From Gracilimonas sp017641085 (lineage in GTDB: Bacteria; Bacteroidota; Rhodothermia; Balneolales; Balneolaceae): 64,000 nt of DNA. Below the pieces are notes generated by a model. That model was not told the origin of the DNA. It was given only the letters and a program-made list of their open reading frames with translations, and did no database searches. Within the stretch, counting starts at the first letter, position 1. Every line of letters begins with the position of its first letter. Where the stretch lies: assembly GCF_046115515.1 (NCBI RefSeq), contig NZ_CP175953.1; one strand, written 5' to 3'. This document shows positions 18,436 through 27,620 of the stretch, piece by piece. A program made the position numbers and the translations under genes.

Positions 18436-20301
18436 ATGTCCACCGGTCAAACAAATCGAACAAGAACTTCTATCCGGGCGCTTCAGGTTATCATACTTGG
18501 GCTTACTCTGATTGTGCTGGGGCGGATTTTCTACCTGCAGATTGTGGAGTACGAAGTGTACGCCGCTCTGGGTCAGGAAAACTCCGTTCGGCAGGAATAT
18601 GTAGATCCTGCACGCGGTTTGATTTATGACCGAAACGGAAATCTTATTGTCGATAATGAGCCCATATTTTCGATCACCATCACCCCTTCCCTTTTCGATA
18701 AAAGTAACATTCCATTGCTTGCTGATTTACTTGGAGTTTCTGACTCCCTCTTAAACACCAAGGTTCAGGAAGCTCAACAGTATTCCTGGCATCGTACTTC
18801 CCGGTTGTTTACAGAGATAGATTTCCCCACGTTCTCGGCTGTTCAGGAAAACCTGTGGCAGCTGCCCGGAATTGGTCATCAGATAGAGAGTAAACGTCAC
18901 TATCCCACCGAGATGAAAGCCTCGCACCTCCTTGGATATTTACGGGAAGCCAATGAAAACGAATATCGGCAATCTGAGACCATCCGTCTTGGCGACAAAA
19001 TTGGCAAAAGCGGCCTTGAGATGATCTATGAAGACTCATTGCGCGGAGAACTGGGCATCAGGTACCTCAAAGTAAATGCTTTTGGACAAGCTCTTGGAGA
19101 GTTTGAAGGGAATGAAATTGGCCGCAATCCCGAGCAGGGGAGCAATATCATCACCACTATAGATACGGAGCTACAGATATTTGCTGAAAAGCTGATGGAA
19201 GGTAAACGCGGAGCTGTGGTTGCTATGAACCCAAATACCGGAGCCATTCTTGCCATGGTCAGCTCTCCTACTTACGACCTTAGCAAACTCGCCGGACGGC
19301 TGGATCAGGATTACTGGCAGGCAATTAATGCGGATTCAACAACTCCCCTGTATAACCGGGCCATTTCAAGCCGTCAACCCCCGGGCTCTACCTTTAAGCC
19401 GTTAATGGGAATCATCGGTTTGCACATGGGAATCATCACCCCGCAAACAAAAATTTATAACAGCGGAGCTTATGTGCGCGGGCGGGCCTACCGAGATTTA
19501 GCTCCCGTTGGCGAGTATGACCTGAAAAAAGCCATCACTTTTTCCAGTAACACCTATTTCTTTTCGCTGATGGATAAGATCGCTTCTCAGGGCAAGCTTA
19601 ATGAATGGAGCAGCCTGGTTAAAGATTTCGGTTTGGGTGTAGCCAGTAATGTAGATCTGCCTAACGCCAATTCGGGCCTCATCCCGGACAGCACGTACCT
19701 GAACAGACGGCTTGGGGAACGAAGATGGGGGCTCGGAGATCTTATCAACTTTGGAGTTGGGCAAGGAATGGTTTCTGTTTCCCCTATTCAAATTGCTCAA
19801 ATGACCAGCATTTTTGCCAACGGAGGGTATCGGGTAAAACCTCATTTAGTGCAGGTTTTCAAGCATCCGGATGGATCCATTAGCCGCGTACGCACCGAAA
19901 GTACGAAAATTGACTGGCTGCGGGATGAGTACCTTGAAGTGGTTAAAGCCGGGATGCGTGGTGTTGTGACAGAAGGAAGCGGACGCTGGTATGCCAATCA
20001 TCCTAATATTGAAATTGCCGGGAAAACCGGAACGGCCCAAAACCCACATGGCATGGACCACGGATGGTTTACCTCCTACGCTCCGCTTGACAATCCTGAA
20101 ATTGTTGTTACCGCATTTGTTGAGAATGCCGGCTTTGCTTCCACATCGGCAGCCCCCATCGCCTCTCTGGTAATTGAGAAGTATCTGCAGGGCGAAATAA
20201 CCCGGCCTTACGTTTATAATTACGTACTGAACTTTGAGCCCAAAGAAGAGGAAGACGAACAACCTGCCCCACAACTAAATCAGCCCGCACAGAATGAATA
20301 A
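18436..20301 (+). CDS. mrdA: Penicillin-binding protein 2 (elongasome transpeptidase)
   Basis: PBP2 cross-links peptidoglycan during elongation. The 621-residue protein has a short cytoplasmic tail, one membrane span (about 13-33), a pedestal/dimerisation domain (about 50-220) and a transpeptidase domain. The active motifs are PPGSTFKPL (Ser-x-x-Lys nucleophile), SSNTYFF (Ser-x-Asn) and GKTGTAQNPHG (Lys-Thr-Gly). The C-terminus is an acidic, Pro/Gln-rich tail. It overlaps rodA by eight bases, so enzyme and partner glycosyltransferase are made together. Confidence 0.96.
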   Translation: MSTGQTNRTRTSIRALQVIILGLTLIVLGRIFYLQIVEYEVYAALGQENSVRQEYVDPARGLIYDRNGNLIVDNEPIFSITITPSLFDKSNIPLLADLLGVSDSLLNTKVQEAQQYSWHRTSRLFTEIDFPTFSAVQENLWQLPGIGHQIESKRHYPTEMKASHLLGYLREANENEYRQSETIRLGDKIGKSGLEMIYEDSLRGELGIRYLKVNAFGQALGEFEGNEIGRNPEQGSNIITTIDTELQIFAEKLMEGKRGAVVAMNPNTGAILAMVSSPTYDLSKLAGRLDQDYWQAINADSTTPLYNRAISSRQPPGSTFKPLMGIIGLHMGIITPQTKIYNSGAYVRGRAYRDLAPVGEYDLKKAITFSSNTYFFSLMDKIASQGKLNEWSSLVKDFGLGVASNVDLPNANSGLIPDSTYLNRRLGERRWGLGDLINFGVGQGMVSVSPIQIAQMTSIFANGGYRVKPHLVQVFKHPDGSISRVRTESTKIDWLRDEYLEVVKAGMRGVVTEGSGRWYANHPNIEIAGKTGTAQNPHGMDHGWFTSYAPLDNPEIVVTAFVENAGFASTSAAPIASLVIEKYLQGEITRPYVYNYVLNFEPKEEEDEQPAPQLNQPAQNE

Positions 20302-21544
20302 CATCAGAGAATTTAGCTGGTCTGTAGTTTTCGCCTGGGTGGTGCTGTTCACCATTGGTATTGTAGCTATTTACAGTGCTACACAGGGCCCGGTGTCCCA
20401 GTTTTTGCCGGAATACATTCAGGACAATTTCTATAAGCAACTCATCTTTGTTTCCCTTTCCGTATTTATGCTGGCAGCGGTTCAGCTAATATCTCCGAGA
20501 AACTTCATTCAGCTTTCTTACGCCTTTTACGCCATCTGTTTAGTGCTAATGGTGATAACCCTCTATTTTGGTACCGAAGTAAATGGTGCCAAAAGCTGGC
20601 TGCGTTTTGGGCCATTTAACCTGCAAACCAGTGAGTTAATGAAGATTGCCACGATCCTGGCTACGGCAAATTATCTTACAAGTCGCCGGGATATTTCTGC
20701 AGAGAATGTTCGTTACGCTGTTATTTCTGTGATCATAATTTTGATACCAACCATTCTCGTTTTCATGCAAAACGATCTTGGAACGGCATTGATTTTTCTG
20801 ACGCTGATTCCCGTCATGCTGTTCTGGTCCGGGTTACCTTACGGAGTTTCGCTCTTCATCATATCTCCGGCCATCATCGCATATTTATCGGTTATAGAAT
20901 GGTATTATGGTGTGATTGCAGCCGTAATTTTGACGGCCGCCATCTTCTTTATTCAGCGAAGAGTCTGGTTATCCATCACATCCCTCATCACCGGCTTGCT
21001 GACTACCTCAGGGGTACAGCTGGCACTTACTCAGCTGCTGCAACCTCATCAAATTGCCCGCATTGCCGCATTTACAAATCCTGCTTACGACCCTACCGGG
21101 GCAGGATGGAATGTAATTCAGGCGAAAACAGCCATTGGCTCAGGCGGATTAACCGGCAAAGGATTTTTAGAGGGAACCCAAACTCAGCTTAAATTTTTAC
21201 CGGAGCAGTGGACCGACTTTATTTTTTGTGTGATTGGAGAAGAATTTGGCTTTGTGGGTGCTGCAATTGTAATCATTACCTTCCTTTTCTTATTCATCCG
21301 CTTGTTGAACATGGCTGGCAGCCATAAGCACCCTTTTGCTCAGTTGGTAACGGTGAGTGTTGCCTCTGTCTTTTTTGTGCATTTCTTTATCAATGTGGGG
21401 AGTGCTTCTGCCCTTCTCCCGGTAATCGGCTTGCCGCTTCCATTTGTAAGTTATGGCGGGTCGGCCTTTATCACCAACACCCTTATGTTGGCCATATGTT
21501 TAAATATGGACTTCTATAAACGGGATTTCAGCATCTACCGCTAA
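20294..21544 (+). CDS. rodA: Rod-shape SEDS glycosyltransferase RodA
   Basis: RodA polymerises lipid II glycan chains and partners with PBP2. The 416-residue protein is polytopic (about ten spans) with SEDS signatures NGAKSWLRFGPFNLQTSELMK-type block, MQNDLGTALIFL (catalytic Asp region), IGSGGLTGKGFLEGTQTQLK-type loop and the C-terminal GLPLPFVSYGGSAF motif. It closes the mre cluster and runs head-on to rnhB with seven bases between stops. Confidence 0.96.
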   Translation: MNNIREFSWSVVFAWVVLFTIGIVAIYSATQGPVSQFLPEYIQDNFYKQLIFVSLSVFMLAAVQLISPRNFIQLSYAFYAICLVLMVITLYFGTEVNGAKSWLRFGPFNLQTSELMKIATILATANYLTSRRDISAENVRYAVISVIIILIPTILVFMQNDLGTALIFLTLIPVMLFWSGLPYGVSLFIISPAIIAYLSVIEWYYGVIAAVILTAAIFFIQRRVWLSITSLITGLLTTSGVQLALTQLLQPHQIARIAAFTNPAYDPTGAGWNVIQAKTAIGSGGLTGKGFLEGTQTQLKFLPEQWTDFIFCVIGEEFGFVGAAIVIITFLFLFIRLLNMAGSHKHPFAQLVTVSVASVFFVHFFINVGSASALLPVIGLPLPFVSYGGSAFITNTLMLAICLNMDFYKRDFSIYR

Positions 21545-21551
21545 AGCAGAT

Positions 21552-22253
21552 TTACTTTGAAGGTCGCTTTTTGGAAGTGCCTAACTTGAAGGAGGTCCGG
21601 TGATGTACGGTATAGCCAAATTCTTTCAATCCTTTTTTATGAGTGGCTGTAGGATAACCGACATTTGTATCCCAACCATATTCCGGAAATTGTTCGTGGA
21701 GTTTTCGCATCAAATCATCCCTGTAAACCTTTGCCAGAATGGATGCAGCCGCAATACTCATCGACCGGTCGTCCCCTTTTACCAAACACGTGTAAGGTAT
21801 CAGCGAACTAATGTATCGATTGCCATCCACCAGCAAATAATCCGGGGTAATTTTGGTGGCATCAACACATTTCTGCATGGTGTGAAGTGAAGCCCAGAGA
21901 ATATTCAACTTGTCAATTTCAGCAATACTTCCTTCCTGAACTGTCCACAGCAAGGCTTCCTCTTTTATTTGCTTTGCCAGCCTGTTTCGTTCTTCTTCTC
22001 CAATCCCTTTACTGTCTCTTATCTCCGGTATGTCTGTATCTGGATGAAATACCACTCCGGCAGCTACAACCGGTCCCGCCAAGCATCCGCGGCCTACTTC
22101 ATCCAGTCCCATTACATGCGTGTAGCCTTCTGCCCACAATTGTCGTTCAAATTTTAACCGGTCGATGATATGCTTTTCTTCGTTCCTGATTTCGCATTGA
22201 ATATATTCATGTATTCTATTCTTTTCTGAATTAATGGAACTCATTTGCTCCAC
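21552..22253 (-). CDS. rnhB: Ribonuclease HII
   Basis: RNase HII removes ribonucleotides and RNA primers from DNA duplexes. The 233-residue protein carries the catalytic GLDEVGRGCLAGPVVAA block (Asp-Glu pair), RDSKGI, LLVDG, and SIAAASILAKVYRD, in family order. About 45 charged residues precede the fold, longer than in E. coli. The longest frame starts at GTG 22253, but an in-frame ATG at 22244 is at least as likely. The first base lies 31 bases from the divergent VWA gene, so promoters overlap. Confidence 0.95.
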   Translation of the reverse strand: MEQMSSINSEKNRIHEYIQCEIRNEEKHIIDRLKFERQLWAEGYTHVMGLDEVGRGCLAGPVVAAGVVFHPDTDIPEIRDSKGIGEEERNRLAKQIKEEALLWTVQEGSIAEIDKLNILWASLHTMQKCVDATKITPDYLLVDGNRYISSLIPYTCLVKGDDRSMSIAAASILAKVYRDDLMRKLHEQFPEYGWDTNVGYPTATHKKGLKEFGYTVHHRTSFKLGTSKKRPSK

Positions 22254-22284
22254 TTAGTATTTGATATGAAAAAGGGATCTGATT

Positions 22285-23397
22285 ATGCACTTTAAATATT
22301 TCGAGTGGGATGAGCGATTTGCCAAGACAAATGGGAAATCTCCGTTCGATACTTTGTGGGACTTGTTTCAACAGCTGCTAACTATATCCAGCGGGGAAGT
22401 GAAACAAGCTCTGAACTGGCTTACCGATCTCGATAATGAATATGACATTACCGGACAGTTTGATGATGGCTATTCTTTGGGTGATTTCATTGATGAACTG
22501 AAGGAAAGAGGCTATATCGAAAATGATGGTGGTAGTGCCGGTTTCATCATGACCAAAAAAACGGAGCGCAGCCTCAGAAAACGTTCACTGGAAGAAATTT
22601 TTAAAGACCTTGAGAAAGGTGGAGTAGGATCGCACAAAACGCCCCACACCGGTAAAGGATTGGAACGCCAGCCGGAGACCCGAAAATGGACGCAGGGCGA
22701 TGACATCGGGCAAATAGACAGCGTGGGCACTATGTTGAACATGCTGAACCATAGTAGCATTGACGCTTTCAACCTACAGGAAGATGATCTGGAAGTTTAT
22801 GAAACCGATCACTACACATCTAATGCTACGGTTCTGCTAATCGATTTGAGTCACTCTATGATACTATATGGCGAAGACCGCATCACACCGGCCAAAAAAG
22901 TGGCTATGGCCCTTTCAGAACTTATCATGAATAACTATGCCAAGGATTCTCTGGATATAGTAGCGTTTGGCAACGAAGCCTGGAAAATTTCCGTGGATGA
23001 TCTGCCTTATTTAAAAGTGGGTCCATATCACACCAACACCAAGCAAGGTCTTGAAGTGGCACGTCATATTCTTCAGCGTAAAAAGTACGCCAACAAACAG
23101 ATTTTTATGATAACCGACGGGAAGCCGTCCTGTATGATTGAAAACGGCAGACTTTATAAGAACAGCTTTGGGCTGGATCGTAAAATCGTCAATAAGGTAC
23201 TTGACGAAGCCGTGAAATGCCGCAGAGATCAAATTACTATCACCACCTTCATGATTGCGCAAGATCCTTATCTACAAAGTTTTGTGCGGGAAATGACGGA
23301 AGCCAACAAAGGAAAAGCCTACTTTGCCTCTCTTGATAATTTAGGCGGATATATTTTTGAGGATTATATCCGGAATCGGAAAAAAAATGTGAAATAA
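22285..23397 (+). CDS. VWA-domain protein, MIDAS type
   Basis: 370 residues. The N-terminal half is helical and charged with no recognised fold. The C-terminal half (about 180-360) is a von Willebrand factor A domain with the metal-site motif LIDLSHSM (Asp-x-Ser-x-Ser), FMITDGKPSC (strand plus Asp-Gly) and TIDxxTFMIAQD-like strand ITITTFMIAQD. No signal peptide or membrane span is present, so it is cytoplasmic. Related proteins often accompany MoxR-type AAA ATPases, but no such ATPase is adjacent here. Function unknown. Confidence 0.8.
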   Translation: MHFKYFEWDERFAKTNGKSPFDTLWDLFQQLLTISSGEVKQALNWLTDLDNEYDITGQFDDGYSLGDFIDELKERGYIENDGGSAGFIMTKKTERSLRKRSLEEIFKDLEKGGVGSHKTPHTGKGLERQPETRKWTQGDDIGQIDSVGTMLNMLNHSSIDAFNLQEDDLEVYETDHYTSNATVLLIDLSHSMILYGEDRITPAKKVAMALSELIMNNYAKDSLDIVAFGNEAWKISVDDLPYLKVGPYHTNTKQGLEVARHILQRKKYANKQIFMITDGKPSCMIENGRLYKNSFGLDRKIVNKVLDEAVKCRRDQITITTFMIAQDPYLQSFVREMTEANKGKAYFASLDNLGGYIFEDYIRNRKKNVK

Positions 23398-23424
23398 AAA
23401 AAGCCGCCCAGAATTGAACGGCTT
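23396..23424 (-). terminator. Intrinsic terminator of the bamA-skp operon
   Basis: Read leftward, AAGCCG (23424-23419) pairs with CGGCTT (23406-23401), followed by five T residues and a T-rich stretch. It begins 29 bases after the last Skp-like stop. On the plus strand no T-run follows the stem, so it mainly serves the minus-strand operon. Confidence 0.75.
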
Positions 23425-23452
23425 CTCAAAGTAATGTTGGATACGTATTCGC

Positions 23453-24001
23453 TTAGTTGAATACACCCAGTTCCTGCATTACCGCGTCGGTAATATCATA
23501 TTTAGACTGGTATTCATCAGAAGCATAAAGAATAATCAGGTCACCGCTTGAGGTGGTTGTATTCAATACATAAGTCAGGCCTTTTTCTTTGGCTACCGCG
23601 TCAATGGCTGTACCAATTTGTGTAAACATAGGGCCTAACAGTTCCTGGCGGCGCTGCTGAAGTGCTTGCTCTGCTTCACGCTGAGCTGTACTTAAATCCT
23701 GCTGCAGCTGAGCCAGACGCTCTTGTTCTCTTTGGTTAGCTTCCTGTGTTCTTACGCCTGCTTTTTGCTCATACTCAGCAACCTGCTGTTGAAAATCCTG
23801 CTCTTTCTGAAGCAGTTCCTGCTGCTTCTGTTCTGCAAAATTTTGCAGTCTTTTCTGTATCGCAGCCATTTCCGGCATTTTAGCAAGCACAGCTTGCGGG
23901 TTTACGTAACCGATTTTCATTTCTGCTTCCTGTGCCTTGGCAACATCCATGGATGAAAAGGCAATCAAAAAGGAAACAAGTAATAAGCTTAATTTCTTCA
24001 T
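23453..24001 (-). CDS. Skp/OmpH-family periplasmic chaperone (copy 3 of 3)
   Basis: 182 residues with a signal peptide (LIAFSSMDVAKAQE). It opens the mature part with the family strand KIGYVNPQAVLAKMPEM, followed by a long Gln/Glu/Arg-rich coiled coil (about 40-125), which forms the tentacles of the Skp trimer, and closing strands LTYVLNTTTS and LIILYASD. Skp holds unfolded outer-membrane proteins for BamA. It is the last gene of the operon, 23 bases after the second copy, and just before a terminator. Confidence 0.9.
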   Translation of the reverse strand: MKKLSLLLVSFLIAFSSMDVAKAQEAEMKIGYVNPQAVLAKMPEMAAIQKRLQNFAEQKQQELLQKEQDFQQQVAEYEQKAGVRTQEANQREQERLAQLQQDLSTAQREAEQALQQRRQELLGPMFTQIGTAIDAVAKEKGLTYVLNTTTSSGDLIILYASDEYQSKYDITDAVMQELGVFN

Positions 24002-24024
24002 TTGTATCGTTTTATTGGCTTTGA

Positions 24025-24543
24025 TTATTTTAATTTTGCTATAATTTCGTCGGTGATGTCGAGACCTTCATTTTCTGCAAAAAAGATAATGGCGTCTCCG
24101 TAAGAAGTTCCTTCATTAAGTACCAGGTCAAGGTCCATCTCCTGTGCAACTTCTTCCATTGCTGCATTCATCTTTTCGATGATGGGGGCCATTAATTCAT
24201 TTCGCTTTTGGCGAATTTCATTCATCATGGTCTCACGATCCTGCTCAAACTCCTGGTTCATTTCCATCAACTCCTGCTCTTTAACTGCTCTTTCCTGCTG
24301 AGAAAGATTGGCCATGGAAGACTCGTAGTTAGAGAAAATTTGTTGCAGGTCGGTGGCTTTTGCAGCCAGCTCCTCATCTCTTTGGTCAATCAGGGTATTA
24401 ATTTGTTCGTCAACCTCTTCTACTTCAGGAAGTTGGCTAAGTACACGGGCGGGATTGGTGTAACCGATTTTCACCTGTGCCATAGCATCCTGGAGCGCAA
24501 AAACGCTCAGGAAAAGGATAATTGCGGTAATTCTTTTACTCAT
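24025..24543 (-). CDS. Skp/OmpH-family periplasmic chaperone (copy 2 of 3)
   Basis: 172 residues. The signal peptide ends near QDAMAQ, then VKIGYTNPARVLSQLPEVEE, a charged coiled coil (about 45-125) and closing strands LDLVLNEGTSYGDAIIF. It shares the same three-part plan with copies 1 and 3, but the coil sequences differ, so the copies may prefer different clients or form mixed trimers. It lies 53 bases after copy 1 and 23 before copy 3 in the bamA operon. Confidence 0.9.
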   Translation of the reverse strand: MSKRITAIILFLSVFALQDAMAQVKIGYTNPARVLSQLPEVEEVDEQINTLIDQRDEELAAKATDLQQIFSNYESSMANLSQQERAVKEQELMEMNQEFEQDRETMMNEIRQKRNELMAPIIEKMNAAMEEVAQEMDLDLVLNEGTSYGDAIIFFAENEGLDITDEIIAKLK

Positions 24544-24596
24544 GTTTGTGGATCTGTCGTTTTTTCTAATTTAAAAGTTTTTTCAGTCAATTGTCG

Positions 24597-25133
24597 TTAC
24601 TGTTCTTCTACCTCGATTCCCAGTTCCAACAAAATATCATCATTTAAATTGTATTCATTATTGGCATACACCATATAGATGTCGCCTGAACGGTCGAATA
24701 CAAAATCAAAACTCTGCTGCTGAGCCACTGCTCGTACAGCTGTAAAAACCTGGCGTTGTATAGGCTCTAACAATTCACGCTGCCGGGAAAAATACTCTCC
24801 CTCAGGTCCAAATTTCTGGGCAAGGTATTGCTCTTTTTGTCTCTTCTTTTGAGCTATTTCCTGCTTTTTTTGATTACGAATTTCATCAGTATATAGTATT
24901 TCTTTGGCTTCATAGTCTTCCTGAAGCTGCTGAATCTCATTCTCCATCTCTTCTACCTGCTCCTTCCACTGGGTGCTCAGTAAATCCAGCTGCTGCTGAA
25001 TCCCCTCATACTCCGGTATCTGCTGAAGAATGTAATCAGACTCATAAAATCCGATTTTTTGCTCCTGCGCCCATATAGATTGAGATAGTCCCGCAACCAG
25101 AGCAGCAATAAATAAATACTTATACAATCGCAT
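24597..25133 (-). CDS. Skp/OmpH-family periplasmic chaperone (copy 1 of 3)
   Basis: 178 residues with a signal peptide ending near SIWAQE, then KIGFYESDYILQQIPEYEG and a Gln/Glu/Lys-rich coiled coil (about 40-125), closing with FDFVFDRSGDIYMVYAN. Its ATG overlaps the bamA stop by one base (TAATG), so chaperone and assembly machine are translationally coupled. The C-terminus is acidic (ELGIEVEEQ). It is the most diverged of the three copies in the first strand (ESDYILQQ in place of NPARVLSQ). Confidence 0.9.
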   Translation of the reverse strand: MRLYKYLFIAALVAGLSQSIWAQEQKIGFYESDYILQQIPEYEGIQQQLDLLSTQWKEQVEEMENEIQQLQEDYEAKEILYTDEIRNQKKQEIAQKKRQKEQYLAQKFGPEGEYFSRQRELLEPIQRQVFTAVRAVAQQQSFDFVFDRSGDIYMVYANNEYNLNDDILLELGIEVEEQ

Positions 25134-27604
25134 TAGAACGGTGCTCCTATGTTAAATAAGAATTCCCAGTTCCCCGGCTGTACATCAGCACTGTTTGGTA
25201 CCGTAACGCCATCAAGACGATAACCGTAACTCAGGTCAACCAAGCCCAGCACGGGAAGGTATAATCGAACTCCCAAACCGGCTGATCTTTTTACACGGAA
25301 GGGATCGAAATCATTGAAGTCAAGATATGAATTACCTGCGTCGGTGAAAACGTAAGGAATAATCTGAACCTGTTCGTTGGAAACGGCCGGATATCTCATT
25401 TCAAGTGAATACTTACTATACATTGTTCCGGCTACTTTTCTGCCATCAACAATCGGAGAAATACTGGTTGTGGTACCACCGGGGTAACCACGCAGGTCAA
25501 TGTTATCATACAAAAAGCTTTGACGCTGTTGTAACTGCGTACCACCAACTAAAAACTTATTCAGCTCACTTCGCTTGTCATCAGTAAAGTAACCGATGTA
25601 TCCATATTGCACCTGACTGGTTAACACAAGCTTTTCAACAACCGGCACATGATGCTGGTAGGCCGATGTCAATTTATAATATTCAGAGAATCCCGGCAGT
25701 GGAGGGGCCGCTTCAAACGAAAGCGTAAATTTAGAACCCGTCATCGGAGAAATTGGGTTATCAACAGAATTTCTTTCCAGCACTTGCTCAAAGGTTAACA
25801 GGCTGGAAGTTCCGTCTGCAAGGAAAGAAGAGTTCCCTTCAATATTGTATAACTGGTAGCCGATAATTGACTGTGTAGAGAAATAATCATCCGGCCACTT
25901 CAAACGCTTACCCATGGAAACTGAGCTTGAAAACAGCTCATTTCTTTCCGTGGAACCTCTGTAGTTCAACAAGTTATAAGATACATTCACCCCAACCGAT
26001 GTAGGCTTACCCTGGAACCATGGCTCCTGGAAACCAAAACTGTAGCTCTGATAACCTGTACCGGTAACCTGAACACCCAATGATAATTTCTGTCCATCAC
26101 CGGAAGGGATTGGAGTCCAGCCGCCATCTTCAAAAGCACGTTTTAACGAGAAGTTATTGAAGTTAACCCGGGCAGAGAGAATCACACCAATACTCGGGCC
26201 ACCATAACCACCGGAAAACTCAAAGTTACTGGTACTTTGGCTGTCATCTAAGCGATAATTGATGTCAACGGTTTTATCTTCACGGTTCGGTAAAATATCG
26301 GGTTGAATGTTTTGCGGATCAAAAAAGCCCAGCGTACCAAGTTCACGAATGGTTCGGATAACGGCATCTCTGCTGTAGCGATTTCCGGGAGTGGTTCTCA
26401 ACGTACGGCGTACTACATCATCGTGAGTTCGTGTATTTCCGGAGAAGCTTACGTGGCGAATAGTGGCAATTTCATCCTCATAAATATCAAAGTGGATATC
26501 GAGAGAGTCTTCAGCAACTTTCGTAACATTTGGAACAGCCCTGAAAAACAGGTATCCGTTATTTTGGTACAAACTGCTAACGCTGCTTTCGCCAAAGCTG
26601 TAATTTTCTTCAAATTTGTTCTGGTTGAAAATGTCCCCTTTCTCAAAACCCAGCACCTGTGTGAGCGTTTCATTGGAGTAAACCGTATTTCCGTCCCAGG
26701 TGATATCACGGACTTTATATTGCGGGCCTTCTTCAATAGTCACCACTACCTTGAGTCCGGTTTTATCTTTGAATAATCCGTCATGCTCGTACGTGTACAC
26801 CGAATCTTTTATAATTCGGGCATCGGTGAATCCATTTTCACGGTAGAAGGTTAACACACTTTCCTTTCCCTCTTCAAATTCTTCTTCTTTAAATACCTTT
26901 TTGCCAAAAATTTTCCACCAGGCATCTTCCTTAAGTGGCTTTATTTGACGACGCAGCTTTCGGTCTTTGAACTCATCAGCACCTTTAAAAACAATGTCCT
27001 TAACCTCTAACCGTTCTCCCGGCTTGATGTCAAAAATGAGTCGAACACGGTCTTCCACCCCTTCCACTTCTTTTGTGCTGGTTTCAATTTCCGTGTACCA
27101 ATACCCTTTATCTTCGTAAAAACGTCGGATCGTGTTCTTGGCCTGACCAATAGCGGATTCAGTAATTACCGTTCCGGGGGTTAAAACCAGCAAATCTTCC
27201 AAATCACGTCGCTCTGAACGCTTAATACCCTTTAACTTATACTCCAGGATGCGTGCCTGCTCCTCTACTTTAATAAGAAAACTGATTCCGGTAGAAGTTC
27301 GATCTGTAACAAAAATCTTGATATCTGAAAAGAGTCCTGACCGGTAAAGTCGGCTGATTGCTCTTGTCAGTTTATCTCCACCCGGATAGGTAATGGAGCT
27401 TCCCTCAACCAGCGTACTGGCATTTTTAATGAATTGCTCGCGGGTGTTTTTATTCCCTTCAACCGTTACCTCCATAATTTGATACTCGGCCGGGGTGAGT
27501 GTAGTGGGGTCGGTTAATTCAATATCCTGAGCCTGTAAAAGATGAGAAGTGAAGCCGAACGTCAATAAGGTTGCAAAAAGTAATCTTTTCAAAAGTAACA
27601 ACAC
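25133..27604 (-). CDS. bamA: Outer-membrane protein assembly factor BamA
   Basis: BamA inserts beta-barrel proteins in the outer membrane. The 823-residue protein has a signal peptide (ending LLQAQ), five POTRA-type repeats (about 40-440; for example MEVTVEGNKNTREQFIKNAS, VKDIVFKGADEFKDRKLRRQ and IRHVSFSGNTRTHDDVVRRT) and a 16-strand Omp85 barrel. The barrel has GSKFTLSFE, an LRGYPGG lid-loop motif (Val-Arg-Gly-Tyr/Phe type) and a terminal Phe. The start is GTG. It sits between uppS and three Skp genes in one unit. Confidence 0.96.
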   Translation of the reverse strand: MLLLLKRLLFATLLTFGFTSHLLQAQDIELTDPTTLTPAEYQIMEVTVEGNKNTREQFIKNASTLVEGSSITYPGGDKLTRAISRLYRSGLFSDIKIFVTDRTSTGISFLIKVEEQARILEYKLKGIKRSERRDLEDLLVLTPGTVITESAIGQAKNTIRRFYEDKGYWYTEIETSTKEVEGVEDRVRLIFDIKPGERLEVKDIVFKGADEFKDRKLRRQIKPLKEDAWWKIFGKKVFKEEEFEEGKESVLTFYRENGFTDARIIKDSVYTYEHDGLFKDKTGLKVVVTIEEGPQYKVRDITWDGNTVYSNETLTQVLGFEKGDIFNQNKFEENYSFGESSVSSLYQNNGYLFFRAVPNVTKVAEDSLDIHFDIYEDEIATIRHVSFSGNTRTHDDVVRRTLRTTPGNRYSRDAVIRTIRELGTLGFFDPQNIQPDILPNREDKTVDINYRLDDSQSTSNFEFSGGYGGPSIGVILSARVNFNNFSLKRAFEDGGWTPIPSGDGQKLSLGVQVTGTGYQSYSFGFQEPWFQGKPTSVGVNVSYNLLNYRGSTERNELFSSSVSMGKRLKWPDDYFSTQSIIGYQLYNIEGNSSFLADGTSSLLTFEQVLERNSVDNPISPMTGSKFTLSFEAAPPLPGFSEYYKLTSAYQHHVPVVEKLVLTSQVQYGYIGYFTDDKRSELNKFLVGGTQLQQRQSFLYDNIDLRGYPGGTTTSISPIVDGRKVAGTMYSKYSLEMRYPAVSNEQVQIIPYVFTDAGNSYLDFNDFDPFRVKRSAGLGVRLYLPVLGLVDLSYGYRLDGVTVPNSADVQPGNWEFLFNIGAPF

Positions 27605-27620
27605 GCCTTTTGGTTAATGC

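Noticed and set aside
21600..22168. Plus-strand frames opposite rnhB
   Set aside because: Shadows of a clearly assigned RNase HII gene.
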